Source: Paracoccus sp. Z118 (GTDB lineage: Bacteria > Pseudomonadota > Alphaproteobacteria > Rhodobacterales > Rhodobacteraceae). Taken from it: a stretch of 64,000 nt of DNA. This document shows, one piece after another, positions 8,877 to 17,532 of the stretch (its first letter is position 1; every line of letters begins with the position of its first letter). The stretch is from the NCBI RefSeq assembly GCF_019061185.1, contig NZ_JAHQZU010000005.1, forward strand, positions 124,001 to 188,000, read 5' to 3'. The notes beneath the pieces were generated by a model. It did no database searches. It was not told the origin of the DNA and saw only the letters and a program-made list of their open reading frames with translations. The translations under genes were made by a program, and so were the position numbers.

Positions 8877-9925
8877 GCCGCCTCGGCCATGATGTCGAAT
8901 GTCGCGAGCAACTCGTCCTCCTCGACCGCGAAATGTTCGGCGGTGCCGGTTCCTATCAGAATGCCGTAATGCTGAAAGCGGCGGTCCGTCATCAGCTTGA
9001 GCCCGCCAGTGACCCGGTCGGGCGGGTGGATGGTCAGCAGCCCGGCACCGGGCGGCATGGAGACCAGCGCATGGGCCAGGTGGCTGCCCTCGACCCCCAC
9101 GGCGACGCGGGCACCGGCGCAGACGGCGATGATCGTCGCCGCGTCGTCCTGCCGGACATCGACGATGGTCAGACCGCGCGCATGGGCCAGCCGTTCGGCG
9201 ATCTGCCGTTCGTCGGCAAGGGCGCGCAGGCTGCCCGATGTTCCGCGCAGGATGAACACGCCCGGATGGGGCGACGCATCGACGCCGTCGATCAGCCGCC
9301 TGCGCTGCTCGGCCGCGCGGGCCTGCAGGGCCGCATGGGCGGAATGATCCTCGAGCAGGGTCAGCTCGTCGAAATGCCCTTCGGTCACGTGCCTCGGGGT
9401 CATGCCGAGCCGGGCCTGATAGTCGATCATGTGCCCTTGCGGCTGCGGGCGGGTGGTGACGATGGGGCTGTCCGCCATCCGCTCGGCCAGAATCGCGGTC
9501 AGGCAATCCTCGGCAAGCCAGTTGCCGAAATAGCTGTTGCCGACCCAGGTTTCATACATCGTCCCCCGACCCAGGTCGGGCAGCGAGCCATACCACGGCC
9601 GGCGATGGCTGCGGGGCCGCATGTGCCGCGCCGCGCCGGCGGCATAAAGCACCCCGTCCGCCAGATCGACGTCCTTCAGCCGCAGCGACAGCGTCGGTGG
9701 CTGGGGCGCGTCGAACCCCCCGGCGAAGTGCTTGAGCACCTGCGGCGGCTCGGCGAATTCGGTGCTGCGCATCCGCTCCATCATGCCGGGCAGGCAGATG
9801 GCGGGCGGAACCGTCTGGACGCCGCCCGGCTCCACCTCAGTGATCTCCGCCCGCGACGCGAGATCGGGAGCGGATCGGCCCAGGCGCGCCAGCAATGCGT
9901 TGAGTCCGGGTCGAAACGAGATCAC
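8873..9925 (-). CDS. glycosyltransferase family 61 protein (DUF563)
   Basis: A 350-residue protein matching the capsular-polysaccharide glycosyltransferase 61 family: an N-terminal region ending in VGNSYFGNWLAEDCLTAIL, followed by the conserved C-terminal block with FILRGTSGSLRAL, an ADERQIAERLA segment, and VGVEGSHLAHALVSMPPGAGLL, the classical GxxGSxLxN-like region that ends the family domain. It is expected to add a sugar in the cytoplasm. It is the only clear glycosyltransferase in this locus. GTG 9925 has AGAGGA 4 bases upstream; the longer ATG form from 10015 lacks a ribosome binding site and would add 30 residues. Confidence 0.78.
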   Translation of the reverse strand: MISFRPGLNALLARLGRSAPDLASRAEITEVEPGGVQTVPPAICLPGMMERMRSTEFAEPPQVLKHFAGGFDAPQPPTLSLRLKDVDLADGVLYAAGAARHMRPRSHRRPWYGSLPDLGRGTMYETWVGNSYFGNWLAEDCLTAILAERMADSPIVTTRPQPQGHMIDYQARLGMTPRHVTEGHFDELTLLEDHSAHAALQARAAEQRRRLIDGVDASPHPGVFILRGTSGSLRALADERQIAERLAHARGLTIVDVRQDDAATIIAVCAGARVAVGVEGSHLAHALVSMPPGAGLLTIHPPDRVTGGLKLMTDRRFQHYGILIGTGTAEHFAVEEDELLATFDIMAEAA

Positions 9926-10042
9926 GCTATCCTCTAAGGCTTTGGGCGCAGTATGTGTGGCGGAACCGGCTTTGTCGATTGCCAAGGACGCTCGACCGCG
10001 CCGGAGAGAGCGCATGGTGTTGCCGAACGGCGGCGCGTCCCG

Positions 10043-11155
10043 TCAATCGAAGGGAGAGCGTTCCGCCGCGGCCAGGCTCGCCTCGATCGCCGCCGCGATC
10101 GCCGCGTGATCGGCGAGCGAGGGATGCCATCCGCAGGCCGTCTTTTCCATTCGCGGCAGGCTGACCAGCGCGATGGCGGTATCCCCCGCGGCGAGCCTTT
10201 CCGACAGCGCCTCTCGCTGGGCGCGCATGTAGGGGCGGCCGTATTCCGGCCAGACGGCCAGCAGGATGCCGGCCGACGGTGAATGCTCGCGCAGCACCGC
10301 CAGAAAATCCGCGAGCGCCGGGGCGAAGTCGCGGGCGACGGCGCGCGGGCTGTCCCACCTCTCGTCCGGCTGCAACGGAGAGTCGAAATCGTTCGATCCG
10401 ATCGCCACGACGATGAGTTGCGGTTGCCACGGATCGCCCGGACCCGCTGACGCGGCATCGGGCAGAGGCGGCCAGAGCGTGCGGCGATAGAGCGCAGGCA
10501 TGACCCGGCCCGGCTCCGCCCCGCCGTAGTTGCGGATCAGGCCGATTCCGCTCGCGGCGTGAAGGCGCAGCTCGGCGTCCAGCTTGCGGGCCAGCAGCGA
10601 AGGCCAGGCGGCGGTGCTGTCCGATGATCGCTCGGTCGTCGGCCCGTCGCAGTCGCGGCCGACATGCAGGATGCCGTGACCGGTGCTGTCGGAATCGCCG
10701 ATCACCTCGATCCGCCGGGGCGGCGCGGCGGGGGGCGGCCGAATCGCCTCGGCATCGGGCACCAGCAGGCGGGGCAGGGCACCGGGCACGCCCAGCGTCT
10801 CGCCCAGCGATTCGATCACCACGCGATGCGGGCCGGGGCCGTCCAGATGCAGGTCGAGCGTGCCGGGTTCGCGGCGCTCGACCATCTGAACCCGAGATTC
10901 GGCCCCGCCGGAGTCGATCGTCACCCGATAGCGCGCTGGACTGCCCGGCAGCGCGAGCATGGCCGATTCGCCCGCAATGACCGCCTCCGCGCGGATGCCG
11001 GGCCATTGGTGAAGGCGCGTGCCGTCCCGCTCGGCGATCCGCCCCTGGGTTCGCATGGGCGGCTCGGTCCACCCCGCAGGCGGGGCAACCGGATCGGCGG
11101 GGGCGCCTGCGGGCTGCGTCGCGGCCAGCGCCAGCGCCAGAATATGGGCGATCAT
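10043..11155 (-). CDS. secreted SGNH/GDSL esterase, CE2-like
   Basis: A 370-residue exported esterase. Residues 1-16 look like a short signal peptide. Residues about 25-135 form a beta-rich domain as in carbohydrate esterase family 2, and residues 147-365 form the SGNH hydrolase domain: block I GDSDSTGHG (nucleophile Ser155), Gly in ASGIGLIRNYGG (about 203), block III GSNDFDS (Asn255) and block V GWHP (His344). The position three residues before His344 is Cys rather than Asp, so a Ser-His dyad may operate, as known for some CE2 enzymes. In this locus the natural guess is removal of acetyl groups from the polysaccharide in the periplasm, opposing the acetyltransferase next door. Confidence 0.8.
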   Translation of the reverse strand: MIAHILALALAATQPAGAPADPVAPPAGWTEPPMRTQGRIAERDGTRLHQWPGIRAEAVIAGESAMLALPGSPARYRVTIDSGGAESRVQMVERREPGTLDLHLDGPGPHRVVIESLGETLGVPGALPRLLVPDAEAIRPPPAAPPRRIEVIGDSDSTGHGILHVGRDCDGPTTERSSDSTAAWPSLLARKLDAELRLHAASGIGLIRNYGGAEPGRVMPALYRRTLWPPLPDAASAGPGDPWQPQLIVVAIGSNDFDSPLQPDERWDSPRAVARDFAPALADFLAVLREHSPSAGILLAVWPEYGRPYMRAQREALSERLAAGDTAIALVSLPRMEKTACGWHPSLADHAAIAAAIEASLAAAERSPFD

Positions 11156-11213
11156 GCCGGTTTCCGCCGCGGCTTCGGCGTGGCGCAGCGCCCGTGCGCC
11201 CGTTGGGCGCGGC

Positions 11214-12677
11214 TCATGTGACCGGGGGCGAGATCAATTGCCACGAATACCATGCCCCGGCGGTCAGAATTCCGACCGTGATCGCCATGCGGACGAGACC
11301 GGACATCCGCTCGGCCGGGGTGGGAATGCGGTGGGCGACCGCGATCGCGCCGACGCCGAGCGCCTGTTCCAGTTGCCGGGGGGTCCGCAGGATCGGCCGG
11401 CGCAGTTCCAGCAGCAGCGCCAGCAGCAGCGCGACGCCGACGCTGGCGGCGAGTCCCAGCACCGCCACCCGGCGGCGGCTGGAGGATTGCGGCAGGTCCG
11501 GCACCGCCGCCCGCTCCAGGATGACCATGCGCTCGCCATGTTCTTCCGAGACTAATCCCTGATCCAGCCGGGCCGCGGCGAGCCGGGCCGCGACCGCGTC
11601 GCGTTCGGTTTCCAGCGTGCGGAGCTGGCGGAGCTGCGCATCTAGCCGCTGCGCGGCCTCGGGCATGCGGGCGATCGCAAGGTCGATTTCCGCCAGCCGC
11701 ATGTCGAGGGCGGTCCGTTCGTCCTCCATCGTGGCAAGCTGTTCGTCGATCAGCGCGATCTGCTGCTGGATGCCGGGCGGCAGGTCGCGCACGCCGCCCT
11801 GTTGCAGATCGTCGATGCTGGCCTGCAGGCGCTGCACCTCGGGATGGCTTTCGCCCAGGCGGCGGCGGGCCTGCGCCAGATCGATCCGCAGCCGGCCGAT
11901 CTGTTCGGACAGGGACACGGCGCGCGCCCCGCTTTCCCGGTCGCCGTCGCTGACTTCCAGCATCAGCCGCTCGCGTTCCAGCGCCTGGATCTCGCGGCTG
12001 GTCGCCACGCGCTGCGCCTGTAGCGTTGTCAGTTCGGCCTGCAGCACGTCGCGGTTCTCGGGCAGGGCGTCGCCCTCGCTGCGGCGGATCGCGTCCAGAT
12101 CCGCCTCCACGGCGGCGATCCGGGTCATCAGGCGCCGATCCTCGGCGACGAGGGCCGCGTTCAGATCCTCCATCCGCCGGGTGACGACGCTGCGGTTGCC
12201 GGTGACGATCTGGTCGGCCACGTCGTTCGCCAGCGTGGCGGCGGTCGGCGCGCTGCCGGCATTGGCCGTCACGAGCAGGGCCGACACCCCGCGATCCGCG
12301 CTGCCCGCCCCTGCCGACGGGATCAGGTCGATCCGCAAATCCTGCCGGAACAGCCAGATCCGCTCGCCTTCGGTCAGCTCCGGCCGGTCGTCGAACAGAT
12401 GGTGCCGCTCGATCATGTCGAGGACGTTCTGCCGGCTCGTCACCTGCTGCTCGATCAGGCGCAGCCGGGCCGGCGCATCGACGAGCTGCGAGCCTTCGCC
12501 GCTGCCCTGCAACGCCGAGGGTTGCAGCTGGATCACCGTGATTGCCTGATAGCTGTGCGGGATCGACATGACGTGGCTCAGCGTGGCGATGACGCCGGCA
12601 ACCATCACCAGCGCGATCAGCGGCGCGTGGCGCACCAGCATCAGGATCAGTTCGCGGATTCCGACGATCGGTCCCAT
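11214..12677 (-). CDS. Wzz/GumC-type polysaccharide chain-length protein
   Basis: A 487-residue inner-membrane polysaccharide co-polymerase. A first membrane helix lies at about residues 17-37 and a second at about 402-425 (VAVLGLAASVGVALLLALLLE). Between them is a long periplasmic region rich in heptads (about 160-385, with MEDLNAALVAEDRRLMTRIAAVEADL-like stretches), as in GumC/ExoP proteins. It controls chain length or couples polymerisation to export. No fused kinase domain is present; the partner ATPase is the immediately preceding gene, which ends 1 base before this start. A short hydrophobic tail (ITVGILTAGAWYSW) may be a third membrane segment. Confidence 0.85.
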   Translation of the reverse strand: MGPIVGIRELILMLVRHAPLIALVMVAGVIATLSHVMSIPHSYQAITVIQLQPSALQGSGEGSQLVDAPARLRLIEQQVTSRQNVLDMIERHHLFDDRPELTEGERIWLFRQDLRIDLIPSAGAGSADRGVSALLVTANAGSAPTAATLANDVADQIVTGNRSVVTRRMEDLNAALVAEDRRLMTRIAAVEADLDAIRRSEGDALPENRDVLQAELTTLQAQRVATSREIQALERERLMLEVSDGDRESGARAVSLSEQIGRLRIDLAQARRRLGESHPEVQRLQASIDDLQQGGVRDLPPGIQQQIALIDEQLATMEDERTALDMRLAEIDLAIARMPEAAQRLDAQLRQLRTLETERDAVAARLAAARLDQGLVSEEHGERMVILERAAVPDLPQSSSRRRVAVLGLAASVGVALLLALLLELRRPILRTPRQLEQALGVGAIAVAHRIPTPAERMSGLVRMAITVGILTAGAWYSWQLISPPVT

Positions 12678-13604
12678 TCAGCCCTCGGCATCATAGAGGA
12701 ACACGCCCAGCACGGGCCGGCGGGTGGCAATCAGCCGTTCCGCGCCGCGCACGGTGGCGGCCGTGTCCTGGGTTCCGTCCACGGCGATCAGCACCGTGTC
12801 CACGAGTTCGATCGCGGCGATCCCGGCATCGCCGACCAGGATCGGCGGCACATGCACGACCACCAGGTCGGGTTCCAGATCGTCCAGCAGGTCGCCGACA
12901 TGGTTCTTGAACTGCGACGACAGCAGGGTTTCGGACCCCGCCCCGGCGGGGGCGACGAAGCTGATCACGGCAAGATTGGGCCGCAGGCGCGCCTTGCAGC
13001 CGCGGGTCGGCCCGTCCGGCGCGGGCAGCGTCTGCCCCACAAGGTCCAGCACCGCCTGATGTTCGATATCCAGATCGACCAGCGCCACCCTCTGATCGGG
13101 CCGCCGGGCCGCCGCCAGCGCCAGGTTCAGCGCCGTCGCGGCCGAGGCGGGGCCGGGGCTGGACTGCGTGATGCCGATCCGCGACCAGCCGACATCGGTC
13201 ATCGCCTGAAGCGCGCGGGTCCGCAGCACGTCGTAGGGATGCACCGCCGCAAGGCCGGGATGGGTCGAGGGGCCGCCCGCCAGCCGGCGGCGCAGCCCCG
13301 CGCCGTGCGGCCACGGAATGGGCGACAGCGCCGCCCAGGCCTCTTCGATGGGCTGGCGCGGAGGGGTGAGGGCGGGCAGGGACGTGGTGATCCTCGCCTC
13401 CGGGCCGGAGCGGGCGGAGGCGGCCTCGTCCCCGCCGTCCTCGGCGCCCCGGCTGGCCGCTCCCACCGGCACGACGGCGGGCCGGGTGTTCGAGGCGGCG
13501 CGGAACGGCACGCCGTGCGACACGCGCCCGGACGGCGACTCTGCCGAACGATCGTCCTTAGCGGTGCTGTCCACGATTCCCCCGTCGGTTGCGACTGGGA
13601 TCAT
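12678..13604 (-). CDS. BY-kinase-like ATPase with degenerate P-loop
   Basis: A 308-residue protein aligned with CpsD/CapB/BY-kinase ATPases that partner Wzz proteins. Residues 1-115 are low-complexity. The ATPase part starts near YDVLRTRALQ. The P-loop, normally PGEGKTTTALNLA, reads PGPASAATALNLA, so the Walker A lysine and first Thr are gone. Walker A-prime survives as VALVDLD, but Walker B, normally IIDTPP, reads VVHVPP, losing the Asp. No C-terminal tyrosine cluster is present. I infer a catalytically dead scaffold or regulator for the Wzz partner. It is the first gene of the minus-strand arm. ATG 13604 was chosen; an upstream ATG at 13691 would run through the divergent promoter region. 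Confidence 0.75.
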   Translation of the reverse strand: MIPVATDGGIVDSTAKDDRSAESPSGRVSHGVPFRAASNTRPAVVPVGAASRGAEDGGDEAASARSGPEARITTSLPALTPPRQPIEEAWAALSPIPWPHGAGLRRRLAGGPSTHPGLAAVHPYDVLRTRALQAMTDVGWSRIGITQSSPGPASAATALNLALAAARRPDQRVALVDLDIEHQAVLDLVGQTLPAPDGPTRGCKARLRPNLAVISFVAPAGAGSETLLSSQFKNHVGDLLDDLEPDLVVVHVPPILVGDAGIAAIELVDTVLIAVDGTQDTAATVRGAERLIATRRPVLGVFLYDAEG

Positions 13605-13769
13605 ACGCGAGTTTGCCGACCCCTCAACGAGGTTTGCACCGCACACGGCCGGCCAGCATGGAAAAAACGCAGCAACTGCCCGGCCTTCCATGCCCGACCT
13701 GTCCTTTCTGGCAGGGTTGCCGGAGGCGGGCGCGCCTATATGCTCCGCTCAGCGAAAGGGGGCGGGCTG
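13605..13769. promoter_or_regulatory. divergent intergenic region of the polysaccharide locus
   Basis: This gap separates the two divergent arms of the polysaccharide locus, so both promoters should lie here. I could not identify a convincing -35/-10 pair or a symmetrical operator. The assignment rests on gene orientation only. Confidence 0.4.
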
Positions 13770-15185
13770 GTGCATTCGCCGTTGGGGTTCATCGTCCTTC
13801 TGTCGTGGCCCCTGGTCGCGGCGGTGCTGTTCTCGCGCCTCGACCGCGTGCGCGCGGTGATCTGGACCATTCTCGGCGGATATCTGGCGCTGCCTCCGGT
13901 CGTGGCGATCGACCTGCCGATGATCCCGGCGATGGACAAGAACTCGGTCGCCAGCGTTGCGGCGCTGGCCGGGGTCCTGATCCTTGGCACGGGAAGCGCG
14001 GGCGCGGCGCCGCGGATGCCGGGATGGATCAAGGCCATGCTGGCGCTGGGGATCGCCTCGCCCGCGCTGACCGCCCTGACCAATCCCGAGCCCCTGATCG
14101 AAGGCGTCAGTTACCGGCCGGGCATGACCCCTTATGACGGGTTCTCCGGCGCGATCATGGCGTCGTTCCAGATCATCCCCTTCCTCCTCGGCTATCTGGT
14201 GCTGTCCTCGCCGCAGGCGCTTCGTGCCTGGCTGAAGGCGCTGGTCATCGGCGCGCTGGCCTATGCCCCGCTGATGCTGGTGGAGATCCGGCTGAGCCCG
14301 CAGATCAATGTCTGGGTCTATGGCTTCTTCGCCCATGATTTCGGGCAGATGATGCGTTACGGCGGGTTCCGCCCGATGGTGTTCCTGTCCCACGGGCTGT
14401 GGGTCGCGATCTACACCTCGGCCGCCGTGCTGGCGGCGGCGGCGCGGGTGCGCGACCGCGCGGTCGAGGGCGCGCCGAAGGGCAAGCGCCTCGCCATGGT
14501 CGCGGGATTGCTGCTCCTGCTGGTTCTCTGCAAGAGCGCCGCCGCGATCCTCTACGCCGTTCTGCTGGTGCCGGTGATCCTGCTGACCTCTCCCCGGATG
14601 CAGTTCCGGGTGGCGACGGTGCTGGCGCTGCTGGTGCTGCTTTACCCGCTTGCCCGCTGGGTGGAGGCGGTGCCGGTCCGCGAGATCAGCGATTTCGTGA
14701 TCGGGCTGGACCCGGAGCGCGGCCAGTCGCTGGAGTTCCGGCTGCTGAACGAGGATGTGCTGCTGTCCCGCGCCGCCGAGAAGCCCCTGACCGGTTGGGG
14801 CGGCTGGAACCGCAACCACGAGGTCAATCCCGATAACGGCCGGGTGATGACAGTCACCGACGGGCACTGGATCGTGCTGATGTCGGCCGGCGGCCTCATC
14901 AGCTTCGTCTGCACCTTCGGCCCGCTGACCTGGGCGGTCCTGCGGGCGGCGCGTGCGGTGCGGCGCGTGGCTTCGTCCTCGGACCTTCCGGCGGCAGGTC
15001 TGGCGCTGATCCTGGCGACGAACATGGTCGATCTCATCCCGAACGCGACGCTGACCTCGCTGACCTGGGTGTCGGCGGGCGTGCTGGCCGGCTGGGCGGT
15101 GCGGCGCGAGACCGAAGGCGCCGGCGCGGGCGCGGCGATCCCGCAGCGGGCGGGGTCCGCGCCCATGCGCGTGATCCTGTCATGA
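13770..15185 (+). CDS. O-antigen ligase/polymerase-like membrane protein
   Basis: A 471-residue integral membrane protein with about ten hydrophobic helices, a long loop around residues 300-350 and, within it, the segment EDVLLSRAAEKPLTGWGGWNRN, which matches the Wzy_C/O-antigen ligase signature region (family pattern RxxLWxxxxxxxxxxPxxGxG). Members either polymerise repeat units (Wzy) or ligate glycan to a carrier (WaaL) at the periplasmic face. With Wzx and Wzz-like genes in the same locus, a Wzy role is the likelier reading. GTG 13770 has a G-rich ribosome binding site 7 bases upstream; ATG 13740 is an alternative with worse spacing. Confidence 0.75.
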   Translation: MHSPLGFIVLLSWPLVAAVLFSRLDRVRAVIWTILGGYLALPPVVAIDLPMIPAMDKNSVASVAALAGVLILGTGSAGAAPRMPGWIKAMLALGIASPALTALTNPEPLIEGVSYRPGMTPYDGFSGAIMASFQIIPFLLGYLVLSSPQALRAWLKALVIGALAYAPLMLVEIRLSPQINVWVYGFFAHDFGQMMRYGGFRPMVFLSHGLWVAIYTSAAVLAAAARVRDRAVEGAPKGKRLAMVAGLLLLLVLCKSAAAILYAVLLVPVILLTSPRMQFRVATVLALLVLLYPLARWVEAVPVREISDFVIGLDPERGQSLEFRLLNEDVLLSRAAEKPLTGWGGWNRNHEVNPDNGRVMTVTDGHWIVLMSAGGLISFVCTFGPLTWAVLRAARAVRRVASSSDLPAAGLALILATNMVDLIPNATLTSLTWVSAGVLAGWAVRRETEGAGAGAAIPQRAGSAPMRVILS

Positions 15186-15385
15186 CGGCGGCGGCAGGCG
15201 CGGCGACGACCGCCGGCCGGCGGAACGGATCGCCACGCAGGCATCCTCGTGCCGTGCCGCCGGTCCCGGTGCGGCCCATTCCGGCAACAGTCACCCGGCC
15301 GCGACCGGCCGCGCCGCGCCGCAGGCTTGTCCGCTCCATCCCGCGAGGCATATGAGTTCCCCAAATGGAGCATTCGGAAGCCGAC

Positions 15386-17029
15386 ATGACGTGGGACGTG
15401 ATCGTGATCGGCGCCGGACTCGGCGGCGGGCTGTGCGGCCGTGCCCTGGCTGAGGCGGGGCTGTCGGTCCTGTTCGTCGATCGCGGAACCGAAGGCGACC
15501 GGGGGGCGACGGGCGCGCTCGACGGCTCTGACCACGATCCCGGGACGCGGCATCTGCGCGGCTGCTGGCCGACCCGGCTGCACGGCAGCATCGACGGGCG
15601 GCAGATCACCGATTTCGCCCTGCAAGGGACGGGGCCGGGCGGCACCTCGGTCTTCTACGCAGCCTCGCTGGAGCGGCCCGAGCGGCACGATCTGGAACCC
15701 ACCGCGGCGATGCCGCACCCGACGGGCGGCTGGCCCGTGGGCTATGACGAGTTCCGGCCCTGGTTCGACCGCGCGCAGGACGTGATGATGCTGTCGGGGA
15801 CCGACGACCCGCTGCGCGCCGACGCCGTCGCGCCCCTGCGCCCGCCGCCGCCGCTCTCGCCGGCCGAAGCGGCGCTCGTCGCCCAGATGGAGGCGCGGGG
15901 CCTGCATCCCTATCGGATGCACCTCGCGATCAGGGGCGGTCCGGGCTGCATGGAGTGCATCGGCCATAAATGCCCGATGGACTGCAAGCGCGACGGCCGC
16001 TCGGCGGGGGTGGAGCCGGCGCTGGCCACCGGCCGCGCGGTGTTCATGGGCGATACCGTCGTGCAGCGTCTCTGCGGCGACCGCAGCCGCATCACCCATG
16101 TCGAGGCGGAATGTGCGGGCAAGCCCGTGGTCCTGCGCGCGCGGATCTTCGTGTTGGCGGCGGGCGGGCTGGGCTCGGCGCATCTGCTGCTGGCCTCGGC
16201 CTCGCCCGACTGGCCGCAGGGCTGCGCCAATGACAGCGGGCTGGTCGGGCGCGGGCTGATGTTCCATCTGGGCGAGCGGGTGGCGATCTGGCCCCCGCGC
16301 GGGCTGGATCGGCGTGGGGCGCTGAAGACCCTGTGCCTGCGGGACTTCTATGCCCATGACGGGCGCCGGCTCGGGCTGTTCCAGTCGATGGGCCTGCCCG
16401 CCAGCTACGGCAATATCGTGCAGATTCTGAACGACCGCTACGACAACTCGCCTCTGCGGCGGTTCCGGCCGGGGCGCGAGCTGACCCGCATTCCCGCCTG
16501 GATCGCCGCCCGCCTTCTGGGCGAGGCGCGGATCTTCTGCGGCATCCTCGAGGATCTGCCCGTGGACGAGAACCGGCTGACCTACGATCCGGCCTATCCG
16601 CAGGGGTTCACCTTCACCTATCGGGTGTCGGATGATCTGCGCGAACGGCGCGCGATGTTCCGGCGCCGCATCCGGCAGGGCCTGCGCGGCCTGCGCTCGC
16701 TTTTCCTGTCGCATGAGGTCGAGCTGAACCTCGCCCATCCCTGCGGCACTGCGCGGTTTTCCGACGATCCGAAGCGGGGCGTGCTGGATCGCGACTGCAA
16801 GGCGCACGGGCTGGACAACCTGTATGTGGCGGATTCGTCCTTCATGCCGACCTCGACCGGGGTGAACCCGAGCCTGACCATCGTCGCGAACGCCTTGCGC
16901 GTCGCGGATGTCATCTCCCGCAGGTTGGAGGACGTCGGAACGACGGTGTCGGGGCAGGGCGAAGCCGATGCGCCGCCCGTGCAGGCTGGTCCGGCCGCAA
17001 CGCCGCAAACCGGGATGCTGTCCGTCTGA
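15386..17029 (+). CDS. GMC family FAD-dependent oxidoreductase
   Basis: A 547-residue flavoprotein of the glucose-methanol-choline family. The dinucleotide-binding motif VIGAGLGGG is at residues 7-15, and the C-terminal GMC domain has HPCGTARFSDD followed by LYVADSSFMPTSTGVNPSLT, the conserved His/Asn active-site block. A four-cysteine-like stretch CMECIGHKCPMDC near residue 190 is unusual for a simple GMC enzyme and could bind a metal or form disulfides. In a polysaccharide locus the natural role is oxidation of a sugar hydroxyl or a modifying group. ATG 15386 (GGAAG 6 bases upstream) places the FAD motif at the N-terminus; an ATG at 15365 is possible. The 200-base gap upstream shows nothing identifiable. 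Confidence 0.85.
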   Translation: MTWDVIVIGAGLGGGLCGRALAEAGLSVLFVDRGTEGDRGATGALDGSDHDPGTRHLRGCWPTRLHGSIDGRQITDFALQGTGPGGTSVFYAASLERPERHDLEPTAAMPHPTGGWPVGYDEFRPWFDRAQDVMMLSGTDDPLRADAVAPLRPPPPLSPAEAALVAQMEARGLHPYRMHLAIRGGPGCMECIGHKCPMDCKRDGRSAGVEPALATGRAVFMGDTVVQRLCGDRSRITHVEAECAGKPVVLRARIFVLAAGGLGSAHLLLASASPDWPQGCANDSGLVGRGLMFHLGERVAIWPPRGLDRRGALKTLCLRDFYAHDGRRLGLFQSMGLPASYGNIVQILNDRYDNSPLRRFRPGRELTRIPAWIAARLLGEARIFCGILEDLPVDENRLTYDPAYPQGFTFTYRVSDDLRERRAMFRRRIRQGLRGLRSLFLSHEVELNLAHPCGTARFSDDPKRGVLDRDCKAHGLDNLYVADSSFMPTSTGVNPSLTIVANALRVADVISRRLEDVGTTVSGQGEADAPPVQAGPAATPQTGMLSV

Positions 17030-17178
17030 CGAAACGGCCCGCGGCGGGCGAGGCGGCCCGCCAGCAGATACCGCATTTGTTGTCCTTTACGGCAACCCTG
17101 ACGCGGTGGTGATGGCGGGCGGGCAAGGGGCCGTGCTATCTGGAATTGCACCGTCAAAGAGCCTGAAGGGAGGCCACG

Positions 17179-17529
17179 ATGAGACTTCCGCGACTTCCCC
17201 GCGCGATTGCCGCAGTCCTGGCGATGGCCGCCGCCGCCCCGGCGATGGCCGGGCAATGGCCGGCGCGCGACGCGGCGCAGATCCTGTTCTTCGGGAACAG
17301 CCTCATCAACTATCCCATGTTTCCGGTCGAGGAATTCCATACCGACCATTCCCCCCACGGCACCGCCACGACCTGTCTGCTGGCCGCGATGGTGACCTAT
17401 GCCGCGATCAACGGCGAACGGCCGCCGGCCGGTTTTCCCGTGCCGGAGGGAATCGAGCCCGCCATCGCGCCGGGCTGCGAACCGATCGCGGATCGCATCC
17501 GGGCCGCCATGGCCGATGATCCCCGCTGA
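17179..17529 (+). CDS. small secreted protein of unknown function
   Basis: A 116-residue protein with a clear signal peptide (residues 1-25, cleavage after AMA). The mature part starts with a segment ILFFGNSLINYPM that looks like the first block (GNSL) of an SGNH hydrolase, but the protein ends long before the other catalytic blocks, so it is either an SGNH relic or an unrelated small periplasmic protein. Two cysteines (CLLAA and PGCEP) could form a disulfide. A strong GGAGG lies 5 bases before the ATG and the next gene, the flippase, starts 3 bases after the stop, so it is probably expressed and part of the locus. I do not recognise the family. Confidence 0.7.
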   Translation: MRLPRLPRAIAAVLAMAAAAPAMAGQWPARDAAQILFFGNSLINYPMFPVEEFHTDHSPHGTATTCLLAAMVTYAAINGERPPAGFPVPEGIEPAIAPGCEPIADRIRAAMADDPR

Positions 17530-17532
17530 TCC

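Noticed and set aside
12399-13739. Plus-strand frame running into the O-antigen-ligase-like gene
   Set aside because: It is antisense to the Wzz-like and BY-kinase-like genes and has Arg/Gln-rich composition; only the part from about 13740 or 13770 is real.
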